Shown: positions 48,902 through 56,922 of the stretch, piece by piece
Numbering within the stretch: the stretch's first letter is position 1
Layout: every line of letters starts with the position of its first letter
Source of the DNA: Pseudalkalibacillus sp051842935
Lineage (GTDB): Bacteria; Bacillota; Bacilli; Bacillales; Fictibacillaceae
DNA length: 64,000 nucleotides
Direction of reading: 5' to 3'
Assembly (NCBI RefSeq): GCF_051842935.1
Contig: NZ_JBPXRR010000002.1
Coordinates: 1 to 64,000, forward strand
Program-made: the position numbers and the translations under genes
Notes under the pieces: generated by a model
The model's database searches: none
What the model saw: only the letters and a program-made list of their open reading frames with translations
What the model was told of the DNA's origin: nothing

Positions 48902-49369
48902 TTACTTATGGTCGTTTTCCTTATAATCCACGTCCGTAATTTCTCTTCCCGCTTCTTTCAGTTTACTGGAGACATCCTTCAGTTCTCCACCTACTTCACG
49001 GACACTTGAGTACGTTTCAAGGGAGTTCTCTTTCACTTCTTCAATCTTACCTACGACTTCTTTCACTTCTCGTGATAATTCATTCAATGCTTTGGACGTT
49101 GTTTCCATTGTATGCTTGACTGTATTCATGATGACTGCCGGTTCTTCTCGCACTGTCCGATAAAGGGAAGTCGTTTGGTCCTTCAACTTGACGGATCGCT
49201 CTTGGACATTTTTGCGTGTATTTTTGTCGATCAAGGCAGCCAGACCGCCTACTACCGCTCCAATCAAGATCCCTTTCCAGAGGAAATTCCCCTCTTTCCG
49301 TCTGTGGTCGTCAATATGTGTAGGAGTACGTTGTGCTTGTCTTTCTGGTGTGTGTACAGCTTGCGTCAT
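48902..49369 (-). CDS. YtxH-like general stress protein
   Basis: 155-residue protein: short charged N-terminus, one hydrophobic segment with glycines (WKGILIGAVVGGLAALI, residues 31-47), then a long amphipathic, coiled-coil-like tail rich in K, E, V and T. This is the YtxH/LEA-like layout of Bacillus general stress proteins. The putative sigma-B promoter upstream supports that. AAAGGAG eight bases before the ATG. Confidence 0.75.
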   Translation of the reverse strand: MTQAVHTPERQAQRTPTHIDDHRRKEGNFLWKGILIGAVVGGLAALIDKNTRKNVQERSVKLKDQTTSLYRTVREEPAVIMNTVKHTMETTSKALNELSREVKEVVGKIEEVKENSLETYSSVREVGGELKDVSSKLKEAGREITDVDYKENDHK

Positions 49370-49407
49370 TTATGATCTCTCCTTTTTCATCTTGTAATAA
49401 TATTTAA

Positions 49408-49434
49408 TTTCCCCCGTTCTTTGAAAACCCAAAC
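49408..49434 (-). promoter_or_regulatory. Candidate sigma-B promoter of the YtxH-like gene
   Basis: Minus strand GTTTGG (49429-49434), 15-base spacer, GGGAAA (49408-49413), close to the sigma-B pattern GTTTAA-N12-15-GGGTAT. Confidence 0.45.
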
Positions 49435-49448
49435 ATTTACGATGAATT

Positions 49449-49474
49449 GTTTATGAATCATTTCCGACGGGTAT
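49449..49474 (+). promoter_or_regulatory. Candidate sigma-B promoter of the GlsB/YeaQ-like gene
   Basis: GTTTAT (49449-49454), 14-base spacer, GGGTAT (49469-49474). The -10 is perfect and the -35 has one mismatch to the sigma-B consensus. Confidence 0.65.
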
Positions 49475-49529
49475 CACAAAACTAAAATTATTTCCAACAA
49501 ACATTTTTCAATAAAAGGAGGAATTTATT

Positions 49530-49787
49530 ATGGGATTGATTTGGGCATTAATCATTGGAGGTATCATCGGTTGGTTAGCCGGCCTGATTGTCGGCAGAGA
49601 CGTGCCAGGTGGAATTATCGGTAATATCATAGCGGGTATCATTGGTGCATGGCTCGGTACCGCTCTCTTAGGTTCCTGGGGACCATCATTAGGTGGCTTT
49701 GCTCTTGTCCCAGCCTTGATCGGAGCGATCCTGGTCATCCTGATCATCAGCTTCATCATGAAAAACATGCGAAAAACACGACACTAA
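49530..49787 (+). CDS. GlsB/YeaQ/YmgE family stress membrane protein
   Basis: 85-residue, glycine-rich protein with three hydrophobic segments: GLIWALIIGGIIGWLAGLIVGRDVPGG, then GNIIAGIIGAWLG and ALIGAILVILIISFIM. Also called transglycosylase-associated protein, though no such activity is shown. Bacillus homologues such as YwzA are sigma-B dependent, which agrees with the promoter here. AAAGGAGG lies upstream. Confidence 0.85.
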   Translation: MGLIWALIIGGIIGWLAGLIVGRDVPGGIIGNIIAGIIGAWLGTALLGSWGPSLGGFALVPALIGAILVILIISFIMKNMRKTRH

Positions 49788-49792
49788 GGACG

Positions 49793-49829
49793 AAAAACCC
49801 GATCTCGCTTCTAGCGGATCGGGTTTTTA
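49793..49829. terminator. Bidirectional terminator
   Basis: AAAAACCCGATC / GATCGGGTTTTT hairpin between convergent genes; it overlaps the stop codon of the YfkJ-like gene. Confidence 0.9.
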
Positions 49830-50288
49830 TTGTTTTAACAAGTATCCCAGGAAAGCTTTGCACCCTTTATAGATCAGGTCATAAACACTTTCGATATTGC
49901 CTGTCTCGTAAGGATCAGGGATGTCATCTTCCTCCCTAGTCTCCGCTAAGTCCAACAACCTTAATATTTCACCCGTTTCCTCCATACCAGCCATCTGGTG
50001 CAAGGTCCCCAATATTTCCGCATCCATCGCTACAAGATAATCGAAGGCTTGCAGATCTTCCTCTGTAACCTGCCGAACAGGTTGACACTTTACTTGGCAG
50101 CCCTTCTCCTCCAACAGCTCAACGATTTCATCATCTGGTGATTCACCGATATGCCAATGACCTGTCGCCGCAACTTCGACAAGAAATTCCTCTTGAGAAT
50201 CTTGTTTTTTAAGCATGCTCTCAAATAGAGATGCAGCCATCGGTGTGCGAGAAATCCCACCTCTCCCTACAAACAATACTTTTTTCAT
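49827..50288 (-). CDS. Low-molecular-weight protein tyrosine phosphatase homologue (YfkJ-like) lacking the catalytic cysteine
   Basis: 153-residue LMW-PTP fold. The P-loop, normally CLGNICRS, reads VGRGGISRTP: the nucleophilic cysteine is glycine (residue 8), while the arginine (14) stays. The general-acid loop IPDPYETGN and GHWHIGESPD, FDYLVAMDAE are intact and match YfkJ-type proteins. By family knowledge it cannot form the phosphocysteine intermediate, so it is likely a pseudophosphatase that may bind phosphoproteins. The reading frame is clean, with no sign of decay. The order with yfkH matches B. subtilis yfkJ. Confidence 0.85.
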   Translation of the reverse strand: MKKVLFVGRGGISRTPMAASLFESMLKKQDSQEEFLVEVAATGHWHIGESPDDEIVELLEEKGCQVKCQPVRQVTEEDLQAFDYLVAMDAEILGTLHQMAGMEETGEILRLLDLAETREEDDIPDPYETGNIESVYDLIYKGCKAFLGYLLKQ

Positions 50289-50437
50289 CGAAACCTCTCC
50301 CTTCGCTTCATTTTATCATGAACAAAACTTGAGTCATTCTCCTGTTTTTTTTACAAATTTCAACTAAAAGAAAAAGGCATGTTTCAAAATATGGAGAATA
50401 TTTAAATAGAGATAATATATAGATTGGAGGAATAATG

Positions 50438-51796
50438 ATGCAAGCTTTCGAAGAGTGGTTGGGCACGATCAGTGGTTGGGTCTGGGGACCTTGGTTGCTC
50501 ATCTTATTGGTTGGTACGGGTATCTTTCTGACGATCCGACTCGGGTTTTTACAGTTTTCATTACTTCCTTATTCTTTAAAATTAGCCTTTACTAAAAAAC
50601 AGGATAAAAAATCGGAAGGGGACATTTCCCACTTCCAAGCGTTGATGACCGCGCTAGCTGCCACAATCGGTACAGGTAATATCGCAGGTGTTGCAACGGC
50701 CGTCTTCATCGGGGGGCCAGGAGCCGTTCTATGGATGTGGCTCAGTGCTTTATTCGGAATGGCGACGAAATATGCCGAAGCCATTCTCGCGGTAAAATAT
50801 CGCGTCAAGAACAAAAACGGCGAGATGTCTGGTGGACCGATGTACTACCTGGATAAAGGTCTGAACGCCAAGTGGCTCGGTGTAATGTTCGCTTTCTTTG
50901 GTGCTTTCGCAGCCTTCGGTATCGGTAATATGGTTCAGTCCAATTCGGTTGCAGATGCTGTTGAGACGACCTTTGCCATTCCTGGGTGGGTAACAGGACT
51001 CGTATTGATGGTCTTGACAGGTCTCGTCATTCTTGGCGGTATCAAGAGCATCGGCCGTGTGACAGCCTACCTTGTTCCATTCATGGCGCTCTTCTATGTT
51101 GTCGGTGGATTAGTCATCCTCATTATGAACTTCAATCTTGTGCCGGATGCAATTGGATTGATCTTTAGTGATGCATTTACTGGGGAAGCGGTAGCTGGAG
51201 GTGCGTTAGGTGCCGTCATCCGTTGGGGTGTTGCACGTGGTGTATTCTCGAACGAAGCTGGTCTCGGTTCGGCACCGATTGCCGCTGCTGCAGCAAAAAC
51301 CGACTTTCCAGCACGTCAAGCACTCGTATCCATGACACAAGTATTCATCGATACGATCATCGTCTGTTCCATCACTGGAATAACCCTTGTCATGGGTGAT
51401 ATGTATAAGGGTGACCTGAATGGTGCAGCCCTGACGACGGAAACGTTCAGAAGCTTCTTAGGAGAACCAGGTGCGTTGATCGTCACAATCGGTATCATCC
51501 TATTCGCATACTCGACGGTTCTAGGATGGTCTTATTATGGTGAAAAATGTTTCTCTTACCTCTTCGGCGACAATTCCGTCAAGTACTATCGCATCCTGTT
51601 CGTATTGGCGGTCTTTATCGGTACGACGGTATCCCTCAACGTCGTCTGGACGCTCGCCGATATCTTCAATGGTCTGATGGCGGTACCGAACTTGATCGGA
51701 CTTCTCGGACTTTCCGGAGTCGTTGTCGCAGAAACGAAACGATTCCTCGAAGCGAAGAAACAAGAACAACAAAAAGACAAATCATTATCCGTTTAA
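50438..51796 (+). CDS. Sodium:alanine symporter (AGCS family)
   Basis: About 452 residues with eleven or so transmembrane helices. It shows FLTIRLGFLQF, TALAATIGTGNIAGVATA, MWLSALFGMATKYAE, and RGVFSNEAGLGSAPIAAAAAKTD, all AGCS signatures (AlsT, GlnT, YrbD type). It takes up alanine, glycine or glutamine with Na+. Two adjacent ATGs (50435, 50438); the second is better spaced from GGAGG. Single-gene unit with its own terminator. Confidence 0.92.
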   Translation: MQAFEEWLGTISGWVWGPWLLILLVGTGIFLTIRLGFLQFSLLPYSLKLAFTKKQDKKSEGDISHFQALMTALAATIGTGNIAGVATAVFIGGPGAVLWMWLSALFGMATKYAEAILAVKYRVKNKNGEMSGGPMYYLDKGLNAKWLGVMFAFFGAFAAFGIGNMVQSNSVADAVETTFAIPGWVTGLVLMVLTGLVILGGIKSIGRVTAYLVPFMALFYVVGGLVILIMNFNLVPDAIGLIFSDAFTGEAVAGGALGAVIRWGVARGVFSNEAGLGSAPIAAAAAKTDFPARQALVSMTQVFIDTIIVCSITGITLVMGDMYKGDLNGAALTTETFRSFLGEPGALIVTIGIILFAYSTVLGWSYYGEKCFSYLFGDNSVKYYRILFVLAVFIGTTVSLNVVWTLADIFNGLMAVPNLIGLLGLSGVVVAETKRFLEAKKQEQQKDKSLSV

Positions 51797-51803
51797 TATG
51801 GAA

Positions 51804-51857
51804 AAAGGTGACCTTCAGGGCTCTTATGAGCATCCTGAAAGGTCACCTTTTTTATTG
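51804..51857 (+). terminator. Terminator of the alanine symporter gene
   Basis: AAAAGGTGACCTTCAGG / CCTGAAAGGTCACCTTTT long hairpin followed by TTTA; likely bidirectional with yjbQ. Confidence 0.88.
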
Positions 51858-51868
51858 GGTAATATCAT

Positions 51869-52270
51869 TTATCCTTCCATCACTTTTACATAATAATTGC
51901 GTGTACGCGGTCCATCGAATTCACAGAAATAGATTCCTTGCCATGTACCAAGGATCAACTCGCCATGTTCGATGATGACAACTTGTGAACTTCCGACAGT
52001 ACTCGCCTTTAAGTGCGAGGCTGAATTGCCTTCAGCGTGTTTGTATTTCACGTGGTTCCATGGATAGATTTCATCCAACCTCATGAGCATATCATGCTTT
52101 ACATCTGGATCTGCATTTTCATTGATTGTGATGCCTGCGGTGGTATGCGCACAGTACACATAAGCAACCCCGTTCGGCACACCGCTTTTCTTGATCAATT
52201 CTTTCACACTCGAGGTAATATCAATCATTTCATCATGGTCATTGGTTTGGATCGATTGTTTGTATAGCAT
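51869..52270 (-). CDS. YjbQ/UPF0047 family protein
   Basis: 133-residue single-domain protein of the UPF0047 family: CAHTTAGITINENADPDVKHDM has the conserved histidine and acidic residues, and HLKASTVGSSQVVI, LGTWQGIYFCEFDGPRTR follow. E. coli YjbQ has weak thiamine-phosphate synthase activity in vivo; the true role is uncertain. GGAGGTAACG before ATG 52270. Three bases after the RsgA gene, so co-transcribed with it. Confidence 0.9.
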   Translation of the reverse strand: MLYKQSIQTNDHDEMIDITSSVKELIKKSGVPNGVAYVYCAHTTAGITINENADPDVKHDMLMRLDEIYPWNHVKYKHAEGNSASHLKASTVGSSQVVIIEHGELILGTWQGIYFCEFDGPRTRNYYVKVMEG

Positions 52271-52272
52271 CG

Positions 52273-53319
52273 TTACCTCCTCATTTTCGCGATCTTCTTC
52301 CACTTTTTCTTTTCCTGCAACTGCGCTTTTTGGTCATTTTTGCGCTCAAGATAGGCAAGCTCTCTTTGCAATTTTTTATAAGATGCAAATCGTTCTTCTG
52401 TCAGATCTCCGGCTTGAATCGCCCCGTTCACGGCACAACCCGGTTCATCATCATGCTGACAGTCCCGGAATTTACATGTATCCGCAAGAGCTTCAATATC
52501 CTGAAAGCTTTCAGACAGTCCATCATTCGTATTCCACAATTGGAGCTCTCTCATACCTGGTGTATCAATCAACAGTCCACCCTGCGGCAGCAAGAACATT
52601 TCACGATGCGTGGTCGTGTGCTTTCCTTTGTCATCTCCTTCACGGATTTCCTTCACCTTCTGAATTTCCTCGCCATACAGGCGGTTCACAAGCGTTGATT
52701 TTCCCGCTCCAGAAGATCCAAGTAAAGCAACGGTCTTACCTTCCACAAGATAAGGTGTTAATGCTTCAATTCCCTCACCTGTTTCAGAACTGATGACAAG
52801 AATCGGGACACCTAAAGCTACTGTTTCTACTTCATTTACCCGCTCAGCTACATTTTCACACAGGTCGGATTTACTGAGTACGATCACTGGATTCGCACCG
52901 CTTTCCCACGCCATCAGAAGATACCGTTCAATTCTTCTGACATTCAAATCTTTATTCATCGCATTGACGAGAAAAACCGTATCAATATTTGTCGCAATGA
53001 TCTGCTCTTCAGTTGTTGTGCCCGCAATTTTACGGGAAAACTTGCTCGTTCGAGGCAGGAGCGTATGAATGGTGGCACGGTCTTCAGAACCGTGTACCTG
53101 ACACATGACCCAATCGCCGACAGCTGGATAATGTTCACGGTCAAACGCTTCATAATTCATTTTCCCAGAAATCGCACCTATTACTTCACCTTGTTCTGTC
53201 AATAAAGTATACATCCCTTTATGTTCTTGTGAGACACGGGCTGGCTCATAACCTTTTTCAATCCATTGTTTTGCTTGTTCATTTCTTTCTTCATTAAAAC
53301 CAAGTTGTTGTAAATTCAA
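52273..53319 (-). CDS. RsgA-like ribosome small-subunit-dependent GTPase
   Basis: 348-residue circularly permuted GTPase: OB domain (about residues 35-100), then G4 VLSKSDL, G1 GSSGAGKSTL, G3 DTPGMREL, and the C-terminal zinc finger CKFRDCQHDDEPGC. RsgA matures the 30S subunit and binds (p)ppGpp. B. subtilis rsgA is with prpC-prkC, so this could be a second copy; that cannot be checked here. TTG at 53319 lies eight bases after GGAGG; the frame extends to 53334 but starts on that site. An attenuator-like leader precedes it. Confidence 0.87.
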   Translation of the reverse strand: MNLQQLGFNEERNEQAKQWIEKGYEPARVSQEHKGMYTLLTEQGEVIGAISGKMNYEAFDREHYPAVGDWVMCQVHGSEDRATIHTLLPRTSKFSRKIAGTTTEEQIIATNIDTVFLVNAMNKDLNVRRIERYLLMAWESGANPVIVLSKSDLCENVAERVNEVETVALGVPILVISSETGEGIEALTPYLVEGKTVALLGSSGAGKSTLVNRLYGEEIQKVKEIREGDDKGKHTTTHREMFLLPQGGLLIDTPGMRELQLWNTNDGLSESFQDIEALADTCKFRDCQHDDEPGCAVNGAIQAGDLTEERFASYKKLQRELAYLERKNDQKAQLQEKKKWKKIAKMRR

Positions 53320-53351
53320 ATTTGTTTCCTCCAATTTTTAAGTAGAAAGTA

Positions 53352-53386
53352 AAGAGACCACCGGAAAATAAACCGATGGTCTCTCG
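53352..53386 (-). terminator. Second hairpin of the rsgA leader
   Basis: Minus strand GAGACCATCGG / CCGGTGGTCTC, eleven pairs with one G-T, TTTATTTT loop, followed by TTTACTTTCTA. Weak terminator or a stabilising hairpin between the attenuator and the rsgA ribosome binding site. Confidence 0.55.
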
Positions 53387-53404
53387 TGTAATTTTTAAGA
53401 AAAT

Positions 53405-53440
53405 AAAAAACCATAGGCTAGACGCACAGCCCATGGTGAA
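53405..53440 (-). terminator. Attenuator terminator in the rsgA leader
   Basis: Minus strand ACCATGGGCT / AGCCTATGGT, ten pairs with an eight-base loop GTGCGTCT, then TTTTTT. The GGGCTGTGC at its 5' side is complementary over nine bases to GCACAGCCC in the leader peptide gene. Confidence 0.85.
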
Positions 53441-53464
53441 AAATCTACATCAAAAATTAGAGAA

Positions 53465-53539
53465 CTATTTCACGTTCACCTTAAGGGGCTGTGCTTTATA
53501 TACAATTAATGAATGAAGAGTGCTATTGAATTTGTACAT
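53465..53539 (-). CDS. 24-residue leader peptide of the rsgA unit
   Basis: ATG frame MYKFNSTLHSLIVYKAQPLK followed by VNVK and a TAG stop. A near-ideal AAGGAGGT lies seven bases upstream and a consensus promoter 38 bases upstream. The codons for K-A-Q-P contain GCACAGCCC, which can pair with the terminator 5' arm, so translation of the peptide should decide which hairpin forms. This resembles leader peptides of ribosome-mediated attenuation (erm, bmrCD, vmlR). Inference only; the peptide itself matches nothing I know. Confidence 0.65.
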   Translation of the reverse strand: MYKFNSTLHSLIVYKAQPLKVNVK

Positions 53540-53576
53540 AAAACATACCTCCTTAAAGTGCTTTCGATTTGATACC

Positions 53577-53605
53577 ATTATATGCTAATGAAAATGAATT
53601 GTAAA
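53577..53605 (-). promoter_or_regulatory. Promoter of the leader peptide-rsgA-yjbQ unit
   Basis: Minus strand TTTACA (53600-53605), 17-base spacer, TATAAT (53577-53582). It starts two bases beyond the tadC stop codon. Confidence 0.8.
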
Positions 53606-53607
53606 TG

Positions 53608-54525
53608 TTATTTGCTGAATGCCTCTATCATTTGAATTGCAGCTGGTCCTAAAAGTACAATGAACAAACTCGGGAAGATAAATAATACAAGGGGGAACAA
53701 CATTTTGACTGGAGCTTTCATCGCTGCTTCCTCTGCCCGTTGCTTCCGTTGATCACGTACTTCTTCGGATTGAACACGTAATACATTGACCATTCCTATA
53801 CCAAGCTTTTCTGCTTGTAATATACTACTGATGAGGATATTGATTTCATCCACTGTCAGTCGTTCTCTGACCCCACGAAGAGCTTCTCTGCGCGTTTTCC
53901 CTAACCGAATTTCTTCAAGGCAACGATGGAACTCGTTAGAAAGAACTCCTTCCTTTTTGGAAACAACCTTACTTAAAGCACCATCAAAACCTAGACCAGC
54001 TTCAAGACTAACTGTCAACAGATCCAATATATCAGGTAGCTCTCGTAAAGCCGAATGAGATCGTTCTCGTATTTTACTTTTTAAATAGTATGGGGGAAGA
54101 ATGATGGCAATTACCATAGCGATAATAACGGAAAGAATGATTCCCCCTAATTCAAATTTCGACATTGCCCCCCATCCGCCAGCTAACAAAGGTATAAATA
54201 GAACTAAACCTAGTTGTATAAGCCGATATTCGAATGGTGTCATCCCAAAAGGATTACCTGCTTGAAGTAGTTTCAATTCAAGCTTTGCCTGGTTCTCACT
54301 TTTCATTTTTCGCTTGAAACCTTTACGGAGATCCTTATAAATCGGTCCTAATAGACGTAAATATAACGGTTTAGATGTTTCATCGTTCTCATCTAGATAA
54401 GGAGGATCTTGTTTATTGATAAAAGTCGATAACCTTCTTTTTACAGGCTCTTTTTTTTCGCTACGAAACACGTAAATAGAATAGATAAACAACGTAACTG
54501 CAGCAAAGAAACTGATATACAGCAT
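53608..54525 (-). CDS. tadC: Tad pilus inner-membrane protein TadC (T2SS F family)
   Basis: 305-residue GspF/T2SSF-domain protein. Hydrophobic N-terminal helix, a central pair (about residues 95-145), the cytoplasmic T2SSF domain (ALRELPDILDLLTVSLEAGLGFDGALSKV, and RLGKTRREALRGVRERL), and a C-terminal helix pair (PVKMLFPLVLFIFPSLFIVLLGPA). It works with TadB as the membrane platform of the Tad pilus. Last gene of the operon. Confidence 0.9.
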   Translation of the reverse strand: MLYISFFAAVTLFIYSIYVFRSEKKEPVKRRLSTFINKQDPPYLDENDETSKPLYLRLLGPIYKDLRKGFKRKMKSENQAKLELKLLQAGNPFGMTPFEYRLIQLGLVLFIPLLAGGWGAMSKFELGGIILSVIIAMVIAIILPPYYLKSKIRERSHSALRELPDILDLLTVSLEAGLGFDGALSKVVSKKEGVLSNEFHRCLEEIRLGKTRREALRGVRERLTVDEINILISSILQAEKLGIGMVNVLRVQSEEVRDQRKQRAEEAAMKAPVKMLFPLVLFIFPSLFIVLLGPAAIQMIEAFSK

Positions 54526-54529
54526 TTCT

Positions 54530-55489
54530 CTACACCTCTATTGTGGTTACTTTTTTGACTAATATGAATCCGATGATACCGGATATTAGTCCTGCCCCAA
54601 GTAAGACCATCCCTATGAAATTTGTAAATAAAGTTCCAATGTAATCAGGCTCAATTAAATACAGTACAAGCGCTAATATTAATGGAAGTAATCCTATTAC
54701 AATACCTGAAAGCTTCCCTTGTGCAGTAAGAGTAGTGATTTGACGTTGAATTTTGGTACGGTCTCGAATAGTCTGAACAATCTTATCCAACACGGTCGCC
54801 AAGTTCCCTCCTACCTGCCTTTGAATGAGAATAGCCTGTATCATGAGTTCCAAGTCTTCACTAGGCATCCGATCATATAATTCATTCAAGGCATCTTCAA
54901 GTGAGCTTCCGTATTGCATCTCCTTTAGAACAAAACCGATTTCACTGCTAATTGGATCCTCAGCTTCTTCAACCACTGTTTGGAGTGCTTGCGGAAAGCT
55001 GAACCCTGCTCTCAATGAGCCTACAACCGTTGAAATCATATCCGCTAATCCATCGTTAAATCTTTGAATGCGCTTCTTCTCTTTTTTCTTAACCCACATC
55101 ATCGGTAGGATATATCCTCCCGCTCCACCAATAATGAGCATTAGCAAGTTACCTGAAATCAAAAAAAGAAATCCAGCACCTAATGCAGTTGAAATCCATC
55201 TGAACAATAGAAATTCTTCGGGTTTTAATGGAATACCTGATCTTCTTAATAAATTTTCAAGCTTTCGGGTCTTCCTTTTTGAGACTTTCGAGCGTAAACG
55301 TTGTTTTGAAAGTTGAAGTTCCAAGAAAAGATTGAATTTCTTCCGTTCAAGCTTAGATTTGTTATAGCTAGACAAATAATAGTTCATTCGTTTCGTCATG
55401 CGCTTATCCGAAAGTAAGGTCATATGCAGGATGGCATAAAAGAATAAAAAAGAAGTAAACGAAGCTAAAAGAACCAAGTAATAATGCAT
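54530..55489 (-). CDS. tadB: Tad pilus inner-membrane protein TadB (T2SS F family)
   Basis: 319-residue paralogue of TadC: an N-terminal helix, a central hydrophobic region (about residues 95-140), a T2SSF domain with FNDGLADMISTVVGSLRAGFSFPQAL and MIQAILIQRQVGGNLATVLDKI, and two C-terminal helices. The ATG at 55489 overlaps the tadA stop by one base and is set ten bases after GGAGG. Platform component of the Tad machine. Confidence 0.9.
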   Translation of the reverse strand: MHYYLVLLASFTSFLFFYAILHMTLLSDKRMTKRMNYYLSSYNKSKLERKKFNLFLELQLSKQRLRSKVSKRKTRKLENLLRRSGIPLKPEEFLLFRWISTALGAGFLFLISGNLLMLIIGGAGGYILPMMWVKKKEKKRIQRFNDGLADMISTVVGSLRAGFSFPQALQTVVEEAEDPISSEIGFVLKEMQYGSSLEDALNELYDRMPSEDLELMIQAILIQRQVGGNLATVLDKIVQTIRDRTKIQRQITTLTAQGKLSGIVIGLLPLILALVLYLIEPDYIGTLFTNFIGMVLLGAGLISGIIGFILVKKVTTIEV

Positions 55490-56922
55490 TAGCCCCAATC
55501 CTCCTCAGACACGAACACACTTGGAGGAATATCTAATCCTGAACGTTCCAATAAATCATAAAACTTCGGGCGAACACCAGTCGGTACCAGTCGACCTCTA
55601 ATTTTACCTTCAGCGTCGACCCCTTCTTGTTCATATTCGAATATATCCTGAAGGACAATAACATCTCCTTCAAGACCTTGTACTTCTGTGATTTTAGTGA
55701 TTTTTCTTGAACCATCTTTTAAACGAGACTGCTGGATAATTAAATCAAGCGCTCCAGAAATTTGTTCACGGATTGCTTTTACAGGAAGCTCAACTCCAGC
55801 AAGCAAAACCATTGTCTCTAATCTTGAAATCATATCCCTTGGACTGTTCGAGTGTCCCGTTGCGAGTGAACCATCATGACCTGTATTCATCGCTTGAAGC
55901 ATATCGAGGGCTTCACCACCACGGACCTCACCAATCACAATACGGTCAGGTCTCATACGCAATGAGTTTCGTACAAGGTCTCGAATTGCGATAGCTCCTT
56001 TTCCTTCGATATTCGGTGGACGTGATTCAAGTGAAATGACATGAGGTTGTCCAAGTTGCAATTCTGCAGCGTCCTCAATTGTAACAATTCGTTCATCATC
56101 AAAAATAAAAGATGAAAGAACATTCAGTGTGGTCGTCTTCCCTGATCCCGTTCCTCCAGAAACAAAAATATTAAGCCTCGCTTTTACACAAGCTTCAATG
56201 AACGTTGCCATCTCACGAGTTAAAGTGCCAAATGAAATTAAATCATCAATTTTGAAAGGATCAGCTGAAAATTTTCGGATTGTAAGTGTTGGTCCATTTA
56301 AAGCAAGAGGCGGGATAATAGCATTCACTCGGGATCCATCAGGTAATCGTGCATCAACCATCGGAGAGCTTTCATCAATTCTTCTTCCGAGTGGGGAAAC
56401 AATTTTTTCAATAATGTTCATCACATGTTCATCATCTCTGAAACGGATGCCCGTCAACATGAGTTTACCTTTACGTTCGATATAAACCATACCAGGACCA
56501 TTCACCATGACCTCTGTTACTTCTGGATCCAATAATAGCGGATTGATCGGACCAAAACCTGTTAAATCATTTGTGAGCTCCTCGACTACTTTTTTTCGAT
56601 CGATGGCTCCCCGGAATTGTTCATCTTCCTTTATGATATCAATCGCCATAGCATCTAATTGAGGGATGATAGTTTCTACATCATCGTTACTGTTCATTTC
56701 TTCTAAGATTTTTTTATGTAGACGATTCTTAAGTTCTTGGTGTTTATTGAACTTTTGTTGTTCTTTTTCTTGAACCTTATCTTCTTTTACTTGCTTTTTC
56801 TGAGGTCTGAAGCTTGAAACAAGATCGTTTTTCTGGACGGTTTGTGTATCCGAATCATCGAGCTGATCGTTATGAACTGACTTTACCTGGTTTTTCGCTT
56901 GCACTTTTTGCAATAAACTCAT
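55489..56922 (-). CDS. tadA: Tad pilus assembly ATPase TadA/CpaF
   Basis: 477-residue secretion ATPase. A charged N-terminal region (about 1-90) is followed by the CpaF N-domain with LTGFGPINPLLLDPEVTEVMVNGPG, and the motor with Walker A FVSGGTGSGKTTTLN, the Asp box ERIVTIEDAAELQL, Walker B RIVIGEVRGGEALDML and His box GHDGSLATGHSN. It powers Flp pilin assembly. Overlaps tadZ and tadB ends, so translation is coupled. Confidence 0.94.
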   Translation of the reverse strand: MSLLQKVQAKNQVKSVHNDQLDDSDTQTVQKNDLVSSFRPQKKQVKEDKVQEKEQQKFNKHQELKNRLHKKILEEMNSNDDVETIIPQLDAMAIDIIKEDEQFRGAIDRKKVVEELTNDLTGFGPINPLLLDPEVTEVMVNGPGMVYIERKGKLMLTGIRFRDDEHVMNIIEKIVSPLGRRIDESSPMVDARLPDGSRVNAIIPPLALNGPTLTIRKFSADPFKIDDLISFGTLTREMATFIEACVKARLNIFVSGGTGSGKTTTLNVLSSFIFDDERIVTIEDAAELQLGQPHVISLESRPPNIEGKGAIAIRDLVRNSLRMRPDRIVIGEVRGGEALDMLQAMNTGHDGSLATGHSNSPRDMISRLETMVLLAGVELPVKAIREQISGALDLIIQQSRLKDGSRKITKITEVQGLEGDVIVLQDIFEYEQEGVDAEGKIRGRLVPTGVRPKFYDLLERSGLDIPPSVFVSEEDWG

